A DNA stretch of 64,000 nucleotides from Mycobacteriaceae bacterium. GTDB taxonomy: Bacteria; Pseudomonadota; Gammaproteobacteria; Burkholderiales; Burkholderiaceae_D. Where the stretch lies: NCBI GenBank assembly GCA_903970145.1, contig CAJCHO010000060.1, positions 1 through 64,000 on the forward strand, written 5' to 3'. Below the pieces are notes generated by a model. It was given only the letters and a program-made list of their open reading frames with translations, was not told the DNA's origin and ran no database searches. Made by a program: the position numbers and the translations under genes. Shown here piece by piece: positions 42,822-53,219 of this stretch. The first letter of the stretch is position 1. Each line of letters opens with the position of its first letter.

Positions 42822-43871
42822 GTGGCGCAGCCAAGAACGCCAAGCACCCACCCGGCGCCCCAGGGAGCGACGCCCGGTTGGCGCGCGCGCATCGCGCAAA
42901 GCGCCTTTGGTCAGCGCGTGGCCAAGCAGATCTTCCAGACACGCGGACCAGAAAGCGGCATCGCCTTCCTGAATCAACGGCGCGTGTTCGTGCTGCCAAG
43001 CTCGGCGGGCCTGATGTATGCGGTGATGCTGGTCGCCCTGCTGCTGGGCTCGATCAACTACTCGCTCTCGCTCGGCTTTGCCCTGACCTTCTTTCTGGCC
43101 AGCGTCGCCTGGGTGGGCATGTTCTTTACCTTTCGCAACCTCGCCCATCTGCATCTGCGCGGGGCGCGCGTCGAGTCGGTCTTTGCCGGCGATGTCGCGC
43201 AATTTCAGGTAGTGCTCATCAATCGCAACGGCTTTGACCGCTTCGCGGTGCGCCTGCGTGCCGATCCTGGCCTTGCGCCGGTATTTGCCAATCCGCTGGC
43301 GCGCTCTGAGACGCTCGCCACGGTTCCTGTGCAGATCGCGCGCCGCGGCTGGCAAACGATGCCGCGCATCACGCTCAATACGCGCTTTCCTCTGGGGCTC
43401 TGGCACGCCTGGGCCTACTGGCAACCCGACCTGCGCGTGCTTGCTTACCCGACCCCGGCGCCTGCCGGCGAAGCCCTGCCGGTCGGCAACGCGGACGGCA
43501 GCGAGGATGCGAGCCACGGCGGGCCCGGTAGCGAAGACTATGCCGGCATCCGGCCCTACTTCGCCAGTGATTCGGTGCGCCATCTCGCCTGGAAGGCAAT
43601 GGCGCGCGTGCCTTCTGGCGAAGTCCTTACCAAGCTCTTCGATGGCGGCAGCCAGCGCGAAGTCTGGCTCGACCTCGCTCTGGTGCCCGCCCATATGGGC
43701 CTCGAGCCGGCGCTCTGTCTACTCACGCGCTGGGTGCTCGATTGCGAGTCCGGCCAGTCCAGCTACGGCCTGCGTCTGGGCAACAACGTCATCCAACCGG
43801 CGCGCGGCGCAGCGCATCGCGAAGCCTGCCTGATCGCATTGGCGCAATATGGCATCCCCCCTGCCCGCTGA
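42822..43871 (+). CDS. DUF58-domain membrane protein
   Basis: 349 residues, GTG start. Two membrane helices (about 60-85 and 86-105) are followed by a vWA-like region with the DUF58 signature GSEDYAGIRPYFASDSVRHLAWK near 225-247. Partner of MoxR ATPases. Stop overlaps the next gene by 23 bases, so the two are translated together. Confidence 0.92.
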   Translation: MAQPRTPSTHPAPQGATPGWRARIAQSAFGQRVAKQIFQTRGPESGIAFLNQRRVFVLPSSAGLMYAVMLVALLLGSINYSLSLGFALTFFLASVAWVGMFFTFRNLAHLHLRGARVESVFAGDVAQFQVVLINRNGFDRFAVRLRADPGLAPVFANPLARSETLATVPVQIARRGWQTMPRITLNTRFPLGLWHAWAYWQPDLRVLAYPTPAPAGEALPVGNADGSEDASHGGPGSEDYAGIRPYFASDSVRHLAWKAMARVPSGEVLTKLFDGGSQREVWLDLALVPAHMGLEPALCLLTRWVLDCESGQSSYGLRLGNNVIQPARGAAHREACLIALAQYGIPPAR

Positions 43872-45885
43872 TTTGCTCACGCGCAAGTGGTCGGCGCGTC
43901 TAGTCGAGCGCGAACGCGAGGTGCGCGACACGCTGTGCCTTTTGGGTGCGGTGGCATTTGTCCTCTTACCCATGTTGGGTGTTATTCCCGACTGGGCAAG
44001 TGGCGCGATCGTGCTCCTGATTGCCTGGCGTGCCTGGTTGACGCTCTCCGGCCGACGCCTGCCGGTGCGCTGGCTGCTCATTGCACTGATGGCCGCGTGC
44101 GGGACCGGGGTGCTGGTTCAATTCCACACGATATTTGGCAAGGATGCGGGCGTCACCTTCGTGGTCCTGCTGCTGTGCCTAAAACTGCTCGAGTTGCGCG
44201 CCCGGCGCGACATATTCGTGGCGATCTATCTGAGCCTGTTCATCATGCTCACCACCCTGTTCGAGTCGCAAAGCCCGGTGCGGGCCCTGTGGCTGTTTTG
44301 CGGTGTATTGGGTCTGGTCTACGCGATGGTGCGCGTCAACTATGCTGCAGCCGAACCTTCCGCGCGGGCCAAGATTGTCCTCGCGAGCAAGATCTGCTTT
44401 CTGGCCGTGCCACTCATGATCGTGCTCTTCGTGCTCTTCCCGCGCGTCGAGGGGCCGCTGTGGGGCATGCCGGCCGACGCGCAGAGCGCGCACATGGGAC
44501 TGTCGGACACCATGCAGCCGGGCAGCTTCTCGCACCTCATCGAATCGGGTGAAACAGCCTTCACCGTGGAATTCCAGAATCGGGTTCCAGCGCCCGAGCA
44601 GCGCTACTGGCGGGGACCGGTTCTGGAGTTCTATGACGGACACACCTGGCACTCGCTGCATCCGCGCGGCAGCGGCACTCCCAACACGGCGCCGGAGATC
44701 ATCGCCGAGACCGGCTCTGCCTTTGTCTATCGCGTGACCCTCGGACCCACGGCACGACCGATCGTGACGCTACTCGAGGCGCCGCTCGAGGCACCCCCCA
44801 GCCCGCAGCTCGGTGCGACGCTATTGCCGGACCTCGAAATTGTCGTACACGGCCCCTTGCGCGAACGCACCGAATTCGAGGCGCGCTCCCAGCCGACATT
44901 TCGTTACGGTGTCCGGGAAGCGCCACGGCGGCTGGCCGAAGACACGCTCTTGCCACCCGGAAATCCACGCACCCGGGCACTGGCTGCGCAATGGCTTGCC
45001 TCCAGTCCGCAGCCCGACCAACTCGTGGCGCGCGCGCTGCGCTGGCTGCATGACGAGAAGTTCTACTACACCACCGAGCCACCGCTTCTGACGAGCGCCA
45101 ATGGCATCGATGAGTTCCTGTTCGATTCACGGCGCGGCTTTTGCGAGCACTATGCCGGCTCCTTCACCTATCTGATGCGCGCCGCGGGGATCCCGGCACG
45201 CGTGGTCACTGGCTACCAGGGCGGTGATATCAATCCGGTGGATGGGGTCATGACTCTGCGTCAGAGCGATGCGCACGCCTGGGTCGAAGTATGGATGCCC
45301 GATCGCGGCTGGGTGCGCGCCGATCCGACCGCTGCGGTCGCTCCGGAGCGCATCGAGCACGGGTTCGAGCAGGGTTTTGAAGGCAGTCAGGGATTGACCG
45401 GCGCCCTGCGCGTGACCGGGCGTGGCTGGATGCGCTATCTGCAATACCATCTCGACGCCCTGAACGCCGACTGGAATCGCTGGGTGGTGAGTTACTCGAG
45501 CGACGCCCAGCACACGATGCTCAAGAACTGGGGCATCCCCGACGTGGACTGGCAAAGTCTGACCATCGCGCTCATGGCAAGCTTTGCGCTGGTAGCGGCG
45601 ATACTGGCGCGCCAGATACTTGTCTCGCGACCGCGGGTCGAGCCGGCGCAGGCGTTATACTTGAGGCTCTGTGAGCAACTCGGCAAGCGTGGTATCAAGC
45701 GCCACCCCAACGAAGGGCCACGTGACTATCTGCAGCGTGTGCGCCCCGGCCTTGACGATATCTCCCGAAGTACCGCCGATCGAGCCTTCGAACTCTACGA
45801 ATCCCTGCGCTACGCGCGCGCCGGCGAGGGCCACGCCGCCCTGCTTGACGGGCTGCGCGCATGCGTGAACTCGCTCAAACTCTGA
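43849..45885 (+). CDS. TgpA-like transglutaminase-domain membrane protein
   Basis: 678 residues. N-terminal half with about six to eight membrane helices, then a periplasmic transglutaminase core with C432 (RRGFCEHYAGSF), H476 (SDAHAWVE) and D near 491 (RADPTAAV), and a further C-terminal helix near 560-580 with a DUF4129-like tail. TgpA of Pseudomonas is essential for growth; its substrate is unknown. Starts inside DUF58 and overlaps the mltB start by 25 bases. Confidence 0.92.
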   Translation: MASPLPADLLTRKWSARLVEREREVRDTLCLLGAVAFVLLPMLGVIPDWASGAIVLLIAWRAWLTLSGRRLPVRWLLIALMAACGTGVLVQFHTIFGKDAGVTFVVLLLCLKLLELRARRDIFVAIYLSLFIMLTTLFESQSPVRALWLFCGVLGLVYAMVRVNYAAAEPSARAKIVLASKICFLAVPLMIVLFVLFPRVEGPLWGMPADAQSAHMGLSDTMQPGSFSHLIESGETAFTVEFQNRVPAPEQRYWRGPVLEFYDGHTWHSLHPRGSGTPNTAPEIIAETGSAFVYRVTLGPTARPIVTLLEAPLEAPPSPQLGATLLPDLEIVVHGPLRERTEFEARSQPTFRYGVREAPRRLAEDTLLPPGNPRTRALAAQWLASSPQPDQLVARALRWLHDEKFYYTTEPPLLTSANGIDEFLFDSRRGFCEHYAGSFTYLMRAAGIPARVVTGYQGGDINPVDGVMTLRQSDAHAWVEVWMPDRGWVRADPTAAVAPERIEHGFEQGFEGSQGLTGALRVTGRGWMRYLQYHLDALNADWNRWVVSYSSDAQHTMLKNWGIPDVDWQSLTIALMASFALVAAILARQILVSRPRVEPAQALYLRLCEQLGKRGIKRHPNEGPRDYLQRVRPGLDDISRSTADRAFELYESLRYARAGEGHAALLDGLRACVNSLKL

Positions 45886-46997
45886 GGCGCAGTCGTCAGT
45901 CCCTTGCCCTTGCTCTGTGTCTTGGTCTCGCAGCGTTCGCGCCGGCTGCCGCCGCTTCGCAGCAGCCAGGTGAGGTCCCCGTCACGACTGGCGTTTCCGA
46001 TCCGGGAAACTACGGCCAGCGCGCCGACGTGCAGGCATTCGTCAACAGCATGGTCGCACGCCACGGATTTGCCCGTGACGATCTCATGGCGACCCTGGCG
46101 CGCGCCCACTATGATGAGACCGTAGCGCGGCTGCTCAGCCCGAGCGTGACGAGCACGCCGCTCGTCTGGAGCGAGTACCGCGCACGCTTCGTGGAAACCC
46201 AACGCATCTCCGGGGGCGTGCGTTTCTGGCGCGATCATGCCGGTGATCTCGAGCGCGCCGAGAAGACCTACGGAGTTCCTGCCGAGATTATCGTGGCCAT
46301 CATCGGCGTCGAGACTCTCTATGGACGCAACATGGGCAAGTTCCGCATGCTCGACGCGCTATGCACTCTCGCCTTCGATTATCCCAACAAGGCCCACGAC
46401 CGCTCGAATTTCTTCAAACAGGAACTTGAGGAACTGCTGGTCATGGCGCGCGACCAATCGCTGGACCTGGACGGTCTGCGCGGCTCTTACGCCGGCGCCA
46501 TGGGCATGACCCAGTTCATGCCGAGCAGCTACCTGAAATACGGAGTGGATTTTGATGGCGATGGCAAGGTCGATCTGCGCAACAGCGCCGCGGACGCCAT
46601 CGGCAGCGTTGCCAATTTTCTCGCCAAGCACGGCTGGCAGCACGACGGGCGGCTGTTTTATCGGGTGCAACTGGTATCGATTCAACCCGATACCGCGCTG
46701 ATTGACCACCTGCTTGCGGCCGGCAGTGAACCGAGCCTGACTGCGGCCACCCTGCGCGCGGCGGGGTTTATCGCGATCGACGAAGTGGACCCCCACGAAC
46801 GCGTTGCCCTGATCGATTTGCCCGACGGACCCGACCTGACCCACTATTACCTGGGCACGCATAACTTCTTCGTGCTCTCGCGCTACAACCGCAGCTACGC
46901 CTACGTCATGTCCGTGATCGAGCTGGCCGATGCGATCAAATTCGAATTGCAGAACCCGGATCCGCCTCAGACCGGAAATACACCGGTCGATAAATAG
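45861..46997 (+). CDS. mltB: Membrane-bound lytic transglycosylase B
   Basis: 378 residues. Signal peptide at about 1-32 (SLALALCLGLAAFAPAAAA), no lipobox Cys at the usual site, so possibly soluble periplasmic. The SLT domain has catalytic Glu E151 in IGVETLYGRN, and GAMGMTQFMPSSYLKYGVDFDGDGKVDL is characteristic. Cleaves peptidoglycan to 1,6-anhydro products. Starts 25 bases inside tgpA; its end overlaps cysM by 31 bases in convergent orientation. Confidence 0.94.
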   Translation: MRELAQTLRRSRQSLALALCLGLAAFAPAAAASQQPGEVPVTTGVSDPGNYGQRADVQAFVNSMVARHGFARDDLMATLARAHYDETVARLLSPSVTSTPLVWSEYRARFVETQRISGGVRFWRDHAGDLERAEKTYGVPAEIIVAIIGVETLYGRNMGKFRMLDALCTLAFDYPNKAHDRSNFFKQELEELLVMARDQSLDLDGLRGSYAGAMGMTQFMPSSYLKYGVDFDGDGKVDLRNSAADAIGSVANFLAKHGWQHDGRLFYRVQLVSIQPDTALIDHLLAAGSEPSLTAATLRAAGFIAIDEVDPHERVALIDLPDGPDLTHYYLGTHNFFVLSRYNRSYAYVMSVIELADAIKFELQNPDPPQTGNTPVDK

Positions 46998-47887
46998 CGG
47001 TCGCCGCGGTCGCACACCACAAATACGATGGTCGCGTTGCGCAGCTGGCGCGCGACACGCAAGGCAATGCACAGCGCGCCGGCCGCCGAGATGCCGCAGA
47101 ACAGGCCTTCCTCGGCCGCGCAGCGACGCGCCATCGCTTCAGCTTCGGACTGGCTGATGAACTCGATCTGGTCGACGCGCTTGGGGTCATAGATACGCGG
47201 CAGGTACTCAAGGGGCCACTTGCGGATGCCGGGGATCTGCGAACCCTCATCAGGCTGCGCACCGATGATTCGAATCTCTGGATTGCGCTCCTTCAGATAG
47301 CGCGAGACGCCCATGATGGTCCCAGTCGTGCCCATGCTCGAAACGAAATGCGTGATCGTGCCCTCTGTGTCCTGCCAGATCTCGGGGCCGGTGGTCTCAT
47401 AGTGGGCCAGCGGATTGTCGGGGTTGGCGAACTGGTCCAGGATCACCCCTCGCCCTTCTGCCTGCATGCGCTCAGCCAGATCACGCGCGAATTCCATGCC
47501 ACCGGATTTGGGCGTCAGGACAATCTCGGCACCGAAGGCGCGCATCGTCTGGCGCCTCTCCGCCGATAGATGCTCGGGCATGACCAGCACCATGCGATAC
47601 CCGCGCATGGCGGCCGCCATGGCAAGCGCGATACCGGTGTTGCCGCTGGTGGCCTCGATCAGGGTATCGCCAGGCTTGATCTGGCCGCGCTCCTCGGCGC
47701 GTCTGACCATCGAGACCGCCGGTCGATCCTTGACCGAACCGGCCGGATTATTGCCTTCGAGCTTGCCGAGGATGATGTTGCCGCGTTCGGCATTCTCGGC
47801 GCCGGGCAGCCGCACCAGGCGAACCAGCGGCGTCTTGCCAACGGTATCCTCGAGAGTCTGGTAACGAATCGCTGCGGGACGGTTCAT
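46967..47887 (-). CDS. cysM: Cysteine synthase B
   Basis: 306 residues. PLP enzyme making cysteine from O-acetylserine and sulfide or thiosulfate. PLP lysine K53 in GSVKDRPA, SGNTG at 82-86, and the phosphate-binding SSMGTTGT loop. CysM-type. Its 3' end overlaps mltB convergently. Last gene of the conserved superblock; 60 bases from hldD. Confidence 0.95.
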   Translation of the reverse strand: MNRPAAIRYQTLEDTVGKTPLVRLVRLPGAENAERGNIILGKLEGNNPAGSVKDRPAVSMVRRAEERGQIKPGDTLIEATSGNTGIALAMAAAMRGYRMVLVMPEHLSAERRQTMRAFGAEIVLTPKSGGMEFARDLAERMQAEGRGVILDQFANPDNPLAHYETTGPEIWQDTEGTITHFVSSMGTTGTIMGVSRYLKERNPEIRIIGAQPDEGSQIPGIRKWPLEYLPRIYDPKRVDQIEFISQSEAEAMARRCAAEEGLFCGISAAGALCIALRVARQLRNATIVFVVCDRGDRYLSTGVFPV

Positions 47888-47948
47888 GCCGGCGGGGCAA
47901 ATTCTATCGGGCCTTTAGTGTAGCCCCTTGCAGCATTCGGCGTTGCCG

Positions 47949-48938
47949 CTAGCCGCGCCCGACAAGCCAGGATACGTAGCGCTCGACGCCCTCTTCGACC
48001 GAGAGGAACTTGCCATCGTAGCCGGCCGCGCGCAGGCGCGTGAGATCGGCCTGGGTGAAACTCTGGTACTTGCCCTTGAGGTCCTCGGGGAAATCGACAT
48101 ACTCGATTACGCCGGCTGCCACCAGTTGATCGAGCCCCTGGGCGCGCTCGCCGGCGCGACTGCGCAGCGCGTTGACCGTAGCCACGGCGAGGTCATTGAA
48201 GGTCTGCGCCCGGCCGGTGCCCAGATTGAAAATGCCCGAGAGCCGCGATTGGGCGAAATGCAGATTCACGCGTACCACATCCTCAACCGACACGAAGTCG
48301 CGCTGCTGCATGCCCGCCGCGAATCCAGCCCAGCCTCCGAAGAGCCTTACCTTGCCAGCGGCGAGATACTGCTTGTAGTGGTGAAACGCCACCGACGCCA
48401 TGCGCCCCTTGTGCTCTTCGCGTGCACCGTAGACGTTGAAGTAGCGAAATCCCGTGATCTGAATCTTGCTCGACGCGAGTCGGCGCCGCACCACCTGGTC
48501 AAACAGCAGCTTCGAATAGCCGTAAACGTTTAGCGGCCCCTCGGCCCCGGGCTCTTCGACAAAACGCGTTCCCGCCCCATAGGTTGCAGCCGAGGACGCG
48601 TAGATCAGATCGATCCGCTGGGCTTCGCAGGCCTCGAGGACCGCGAGCGAGTAGCGAAAATTGTTGTCCATCATGTAGCGCCCGTCGCGCTCGGTGGTAT
48701 CCGAGCAGGCGCCTTCATGAAAGACCCTCTCTACACCCTGAAACTGGCCGCGGGCAAAGCGCTCGAGGAAGTCGCGCTTGTCAAAATAATCGCTGATCTC
48801 GCAGTCAACCAGATTGCGGAACTTGTCGGCCGCGGTGAGATTGTCGACGGCGATGATGTCGCGCTCACCCGCGTCATTGAGAGCCTTGACGATATTGCTG
48901 CCGATGAATCCGGCTGCCCCGGTGACAATCACAGTCAT
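47949..48938 (-). CDS. hldD: ADP-L-glycero-D-manno-heptose 6-epimerase
   Basis: 329 residues. Last step in ADP-heptose supply for LPS core. Rossmann GAAGFIG at 7-13; YxxxK pair Y139/K143; S115/S116 in YASSA. Start overlaps the rfaE1 stop (ATGA). Together with ugd, lapAB and rfaE1 it links envelope sugar supply. Confidence 0.96.
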   Translation of the reverse strand: MTVIVTGAAGFIGSNIVKALNDAGERDIIAVDNLTAADKFRNLVDCEISDYFDKRDFLERFARGQFQGVERVFHEGACSDTTERDGRYMMDNNFRYSLAVLEACEAQRIDLIYASSAATYGAGTRFVEEPGAEGPLNVYGYSKLLFDQVVRRRLASSKIQITGFRYFNVYGAREEHKGRMASVAFHHYKQYLAAGKVRLFGGWAGFAAGMQQRDFVSVEDVVRVNLHFAQSRLSGIFNLGTGRAQTFNDLAVATVNALRSRAGERAQGLDQLVAAGVIEYVDFPEDLKGKYQSFTQADLTRLRAAGYDGKFLSVEEGVERYVSWLVGRG

Positions 48939-49903
48939 GATCCGCTTTCCTTGTGCGCGTGCGAGTCGAACAGTTCCGCGTGGGTGACGACCGAGGTACC
49001 GAGTTTGCCGACCACGATACCGGCGGCGCGATTGGCAATTGCCACGGCCTCACGCAGGCTCACGCCCGCGGCAAGCATGACCGCAAGGGTCGCAATCACT
49101 GTGTCACCTGCACCGGTGACGTCAAATACTTCCCGCGTCTGCGCAGCTACATCCAGTCGCCCCGCCGCATCAAAGAGCGTCATGCCCTCTTCGGAACGCG
49201 TCAAAAGCAGGCCGCCCAGATCGAGTTGCGCGCAGAGCGATGCGGCGCGCTTGGCGAGCTCGTCTTCGCTATGCCAGCGACCAATCACCTCCCGCAACTC
49301 GGCGCGATTCGGGGTCAGAAGGGTCGCGCCGCGATAGCGCGAGTAGTCGTCGCCCTTGGGATCGACCAGAATGCTGCGCGAACGCGAGCGCGCCGAGTCG
49401 ATCATGCGGCCAATGTGGGCAAGACCGCCCTTGCCGTAGTCGGACATCAGTACGATGTCATAGTCGGCGAGGAGCGCCTCAAACTGGTCGAGCTTGCCGT
49501 CGAGCACTTCGCGGCTTGGCTGGTCCTCGAAATCGATGCGCAGCAGCTGCTGCTGGCGGCCGATCACGCGCAATTTGATGGTCGTTGGCAGGGTCGCATC
49601 GCGGTGCAGATAGGAACGAATCGTCGACTCGGCCAACAGACTCTCGATGCGTGCACCCGGCTCGTCAGTTCCGACGACGCTTAAGAGACCAACCTGGGCG
49701 CCGAGAGCAGCGGCATTCTTGGCGACATTGGCCGCACCGCCAAGTCGGTCTTCCTGGCGCTCGACGTGCACCACCGGTACCGGCGCCTCGGGTGAGATGC
49801 GGTGCGCATCGCCAAACCAGTAGCGATCGAGCATCACGTCCCCGACCACCAGGACGCGCGCGGCCGCCAGACGCTCTTGCTCGATGCGGGGCAGACCGCT
49901 CAT
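48935..49903 (-). CDS. rfaE1: D-glycero-beta-D-manno-heptose-7-phosphate kinase
   Basis: 322 residues. PfkB/ribokinase fold that phosphorylates heptose-7-phosphate at O1. The catalytic loop DVTGAGDT at 261-268 has D267; GGAANVA at 56-62 is the substrate region. Only the kinase half of E. coli HldE is present, so the nucleotidyltransferase (RfaE2) must be separate, as in other betaproteobacteria. Overlaps ugd by one base and hldD by four. Confidence 0.95.
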   Translation of the reverse strand: MSGLPRIEQERLAAARVLVVGDVMLDRYWFGDAHRISPEAPVPVVHVERQEDRLGGAANVAKNAAALGAQVGLLSVVGTDEPGARIESLLAESTIRSYLHRDATLPTTIKLRVIGRQQQLLRIDFEDQPSREVLDGKLDQFEALLADYDIVLMSDYGKGGLAHIGRMIDSARSRSRSILVDPKGDDYSRYRGATLLTPNRAELREVIGRWHSEDELAKRAASLCAQLDLGGLLLTRSEEGMTLFDAAGRLDVAAQTREVFDVTGAGDTVIATLAVMLAAGVSLREAVAIANRAAGIVVGKLGTSVVTHAELFDSHAHKESGS

Positions 49904-51270
49904 CAGGGGTTCCCCGGACGTCCTATAGGGGCATAGCGCAGGCCGGCCCCGGCCACTACCGTGGGGTCATACAGATTGCGACCATCGATGATCAGTCCGT
50001 CCTTCAGGCGCTCTTTGACGAGGACGAAATCGGGACTGCGAAAGGTCTTCCACTCGGTGATGATGATCAGCGCATCGGCGCCTTGAAGGGCGTCTTCGGC
50101 TTGCTCGCAATAGCGCAACTGCGCGATGAGTTCGGGACGATCCTGCAAGTCAAGCCCGATGACCCGGCGCGCCTCGTCCATCGCCACAGGATCATGGGCC
50201 TGGATCGAGGCGCCGGCCATGAGCAGGGAACGGATCAACACCCGTGAAGGTGCCTCGCGCATGTCATCGGTATTGGGCTTGAAGGACAGGCCCCACAGCG
50301 CGAAAGTGCGCCCCGACAGGTCGGCGCCATAAAAGCCCGTCACCTTGCGAGCCAGCACGCGCTTTTGTTCCTCGTTGGCGGCTTCGACGGCCTCCAGGAT
50401 GCGCGATGGCACTCCCGCCGTCTCGCTGGTACGGGCCAGTGCCTGGACGTCCTTAGGAAAGCATGAACCACCGTAACCGGCACCCGGATACAGAAAGTCA
50501 TAGCCGATGCGCGGGTCCGAGCCGATGCCGCGCCTTACCAGCTCGATATCAGCACCTAGGCGCTCGGCCAGATTGGCAAGCTCGTTCATGAACGAGATGC
50601 GCGTAGCCAGCATGGCGTTCGCCGCGTACTTGGTCAATTCGGCCGAGCGCACGTCCATGAACAGCATGCGTTCATGGTTGCGCTGGAAGGGTGCATACAG
50701 GGTGCGCATCACCTGACAGGCGCGTTGCCCATGGCTGTCGTCGGTCGCACCGATGACGATGCGATCGGGGCGCATGAAATCCTCGATGGCAACACCCTCC
50801 TTGAGGAACTCCGGATTCGAGACGACCGTGAAATCGATCTTCGAGCCGCGCCGCGCAAGCTCTTCGGAAATCGCTGCCCGAACCTTGTCGGCCGTGCCGA
50901 CCGGCACGGTCGACTTGTCGACGACGATCTTGAATCCGTCCATGTGGCGCCCGATGTTACGCGCGGCCGCAGTCACATATTTCAGATCGGCCGAACCGTC
51001 CTCGTCCGGTGGCGTGCCGACCGCGATGAACTGCACTTCGCCCCATGCCACCGCCTGCGCCGTGTCGGTCGTGAACGCGATTCGCCCGGCGGCGCGATTG
51101 CGGCGCACCATCTCGAGCAGACCGGGTTCGTGAATCGGGATGCCGCCGCCGTTGAGAATGTCGATTTTGGATTGATCAACATCCAGGCACAGCACCTGGT
51201 TGCCGACTTCGGCCAGACACGCACCGGTGACCAGCCCTACATAACCACTTCCGACAATCGTGATTTTCAT
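49903..51270 (-). CDS. ugd: UDP-glucose 6-dehydrogenase
   Basis: 455 residues. Two-step NAD-dependent oxidation of UDP-glucose to UDP-glucuronate for LPS or capsule sugars. [10 protein letters not shown] at 7-16, catalytic cysteine C270 in [10 protein letters not shown], and the second dinucleotide region [10 protein letters not shown]. Overlaps lapB and rfaE1 by a few bases, so one transcript. Confidence 0.97.
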   Translation of the reverse strand: MKITIVGSGYVGLVTGACLAEVGNQVLCLDVDQSKIDILNGGGIPIHEPGLLEMVRRNRAAGRIAFTTDTAQAVAWGEVQFIAVGTPPDEDGSADLKYVTAAARNIGRHMDGFKIVVDKSTVPVGTADKVRAAISEELARRGSKIDFTVVSNPEFLKEGVAIEDFMRPDRIVIGATDDSHGQRACQVMRTLYAPFQRNHERMLFMDVRSAELTKYAANAMLATRISFMNELANLAERLGADIELVRRGIGSDPRIGYDFLYPGAGYGGSCFPKDVQALARTSETAGVPSRILEAVEAANEEQKRVLARKVTGFYGADLSGRTFALWGLSFKPNTDDMREAPSRVLIRSLLMAGASIQAHDPVAMDEARRVIGLDLQDRPELIAQLRYCEQAEDALQGADALIIITEWKTFRSPDFVLVKERLKDGLIIDGRNLYDPTVVAGAGLRYAPIGRPGNP

Positions 51271-52451
51271 GGGAGATTCTGTGAATCAAGTTCTTCGCTG
51301 CGACGCGGCGGATAGGTCTCCCAACCCGCACACCCGGTACATTGCCAGTGAAACTGGCGCGCCTTGAAGCCGCAATTCGAACAGGTGTAGCGGCCGATTC
51401 GGCGCGTGTAATTATGAATAAGATTCCTGACAACTTCGAGATCGTCGCGCTCAGACGGCGCGGCCATCTGGGCGCGCACATCAAGATACTGGGCCAGCGC
51501 AAGCAGACTCGGGGCGCGGTGCAAGGCCTCGCGCGCCAGAACGCGCGCTGCTTCGGCACCCTCCTCCTCGGCGGTCGCCCGCAGCACGACCTCGAGCAGG
51601 TCGATCGACGGGCTCGCGTCCAGATAGGAGCGCAGGAGCTTCAATCCCTCGGTTGGACGGCCAAGGCGCCGATGCGCGTCCAGCATGCGCTCGGCAACGA
51701 GGGCAGTATGGGGTGTCGATAGCTGGTCGACGCGTTTGAAGACAGCAATGGCATCTTCGTCAAGACCGCGCTGCACGGCGACGTCGCCCAGCATGATCAA
51801 GGCGCGCACACTCTTGCGGTTGGCAGCCAGACCCGCCTCCAGTTCGCGCTCGGCGTCATCCAGGCGCGATTCATTGATGGCACTCTGGGCAAGCTCGCAG
51901 TGGAAATGGGCGATGCGCAGCTGATGCGAGCCGCTGCCGCTGGCCTGCAATTCTTCGGCCGCGCCGATCGCCTTGTTCCATTCCTTTTCGAGCTGAAAGA
52001 TCTCCAGCAGATGGCGCTGTGCCTCGGTCGCATAGCTGGACGAGTCGAGCTGGCGAAAGGCTTCCTCGGCGCGGTCGAGCAACCCCGCCTTCAGATAGTC
52101 CTGCCCGAGCTCGAACATGGCGTGACCGCGCTGCTCGGCCGGCAGATCCGGGCGCGACAGCAGATTCTGGTGCATGCGGATGGCCCGCTCGGTCTCGCCG
52201 CGCCGGCGAAACAGGTTGCCAAGCGCAAAGTGCAGCTCGATGGTCTCCGGATCGAGCTTGACCACCTCGATGAAGGCGTCGATGGCGCGATCGGGCTGTT
52301 CGTTGAGCAGGAAATTGAGCCCCTGGAAGTAGGAGCTGGGCAGGCTGCGCGACTCGGTTAACAGGTGCCGGATGTCAACGCGTGCGGCAACCCAGCCCAG
52401 CCCGAACAGGACAAACGGCGCCAACGCCAGCCACCACGGTATCGAATCCAT
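51267..52451 (-). CDS. lapB: LapB/YciM LPS-assembly TPR protein
   Basis: 394 residues. One N-terminal membrane helix (about 3-22), about eight TPR repeats, and a C-terminal rubredoxin-like metal knot with C357, C360, C371 and C374 (YTCSNCG and CTGCAGW). Adapts LpxC for FtsH degradation and so balances LPS synthesis in E. coli. Directly after lapA, the normal order. Confidence 0.94.
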   Translation of the reverse strand: MDSIPWWLALAPFVLFGLGWVAARVDIRHLLTESRSLPSSYFQGLNFLLNEQPDRAIDAFIEVVKLDPETIELHFALGNLFRRRGETERAIRMHQNLLSRPDLPAEQRGHAMFELGQDYLKAGLLDRAEEAFRQLDSSSYATEAQRHLLEIFQLEKEWNKAIGAAEELQASGSGSHQLRIAHFHCELAQSAINESRLDDAERELEAGLAANRKSVRALIMLGDVAVQRGLDEDAIAVFKRVDQLSTPHTALVAERMLDAHRRLGRPTEGLKLLRSYLDASPSIDLLEVVLRATAEEEGAEAARVLAREALHRAPSLLALAQYLDVRAQMAAPSERDDLEVVRNLIHNYTRRIGRYTCSNCGFKARQFHWQCTGCAGWETYPPRRSEELDSQNLP

Positions 52452-52457
52452 CCGTGG

Positions 52458-52790
52458 CTAGGAAGTCGCTCGGGCACTTTGTGCCACGGACTGGATAGTA
52501 TCGGGGCCTGCGGGATTCTTGCTCGACGACTTGGAGGGCTGCGGATGTGACTGGCGCAACGCCTCGCGCTGGCGCGCGACTTTCAGGCGCAGACGAACCC
52601 ACGAGGGCAGCATGGCAAGCATGCCGAAGGCGACGCCGCCAAGAAAGAATATCAAGAGGAAAGCAACCAGGGGCGCCTGCCAGACCACGCCGCCGAGCAT
52701 GCGCAACTCGACCGTGGCCGTGTTGGACAGGGCAAAGAAAAACAGCAGCAGAAAGAGCACTGCCGCTAGAAAGAAGGCCAGCACGCGCAT
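52458..52790 (-). CDS. lapA: LapA/YciS-like small inner-membrane protein (DUF1049)
   Basis: 110 residues. Two membrane helices (about 4-22 and 42-65) with a basic cytoplasmic tail rich in Arg, Gln and Ser. Matches LapA, encoded just before lapB. A terminator separates it from ihfB, so it probably has its own promoter. Confidence 0.9.
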   Translation of the reverse strand: MRVLAFFLAAVLFLLLFFFALSNTATVELRMLGGVVWQAPLVAFLLIFFLGGVAFGMLAMLPSWVRLRLKVARQREALRQSHPQPSKSSSKNPAGPDTIQSVAQSARATS

Positions 52791-52821
52791 GGCAGGATCC
52801 TACTAGTTGGCAAACAAAGTA

Positions 52822-52848
52822 CCATCGCCCGCGCTAGACGGGCGATGG
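52822..52848 (-). terminator. Intrinsic-type terminator after ihfB
   Basis: CCATCGCCCG (52822-52831) and CGGGCGATGG (52839-52848) form a perfect 10-bp stem with a 7-base loop. On the minus strand it is followed by TACTTTGTTT, a T-rich stretch. It ends two bases before the ihfB stop codon on the coordinate axis, between ihfB and lapA. Confidence 0.8.
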
Positions 52849-52850
52849 CG

Positions 52851-53192
52851 TCACTCTTTGACCGACTGGACCGCGCTCGATCCGGCGCCGGCGGCAGCAG
52901 GCCGCGCTCCTTGCTGGGCGTCGACGCGCTCGCGCAATTCCTTGCCGGCCTTGAAGTGCGGTACCCGCTTTTCCGGGACCATCACTTTTTCGCCAGACTT
53001 GGGATTGCGACCGATGCGCGGTGGCCGACGGTTCAGGGCGAAGCTGCCAAAACCGCGGATCTCGATACGATGTCCTTCGGCAAGTGCCTTGGACATCGCA
53101 TCAAGAATCGTGTTGACCGCAAAATCGGCATCCTTGGCGATCAACTGCGGATAGCGCTCCGCCAGACGGGCAATCAGCTCGGATTTCGTCAT
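52851..53192 (-). CDS. ihfB: Integration host factor beta subunit
   Basis: 113 residues. DNA-bending HU/IHF fold with [13 protein letters not shown] start and the beta-arm [15 protein letters not shown], whose P64 intercalates DNA. A 15-20 residue Ala/Gly-rich C-terminal extension (about 94-113) exceeds the E. coli protein. The ATG at 53192 is chosen over one 24 bases upstream. Follows rpsA by 27 bases, the usual rpsA-ihfB pair. Confidence 0.96.
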   Translation of the reverse strand: MTKSELIARLAERYPQLIAKDADFAVNTILDAMSKALAEGHRIEIRGFGSFALNRRPPRIGRNPKSGEKVMVPEKRVPHFKAGKELRERVDAQQGARPAAAGAGSSAVQSVKE

Positions 53193-53219
53193 CGAAGGAC
53201 CGGCGGAAGATTCCACGCC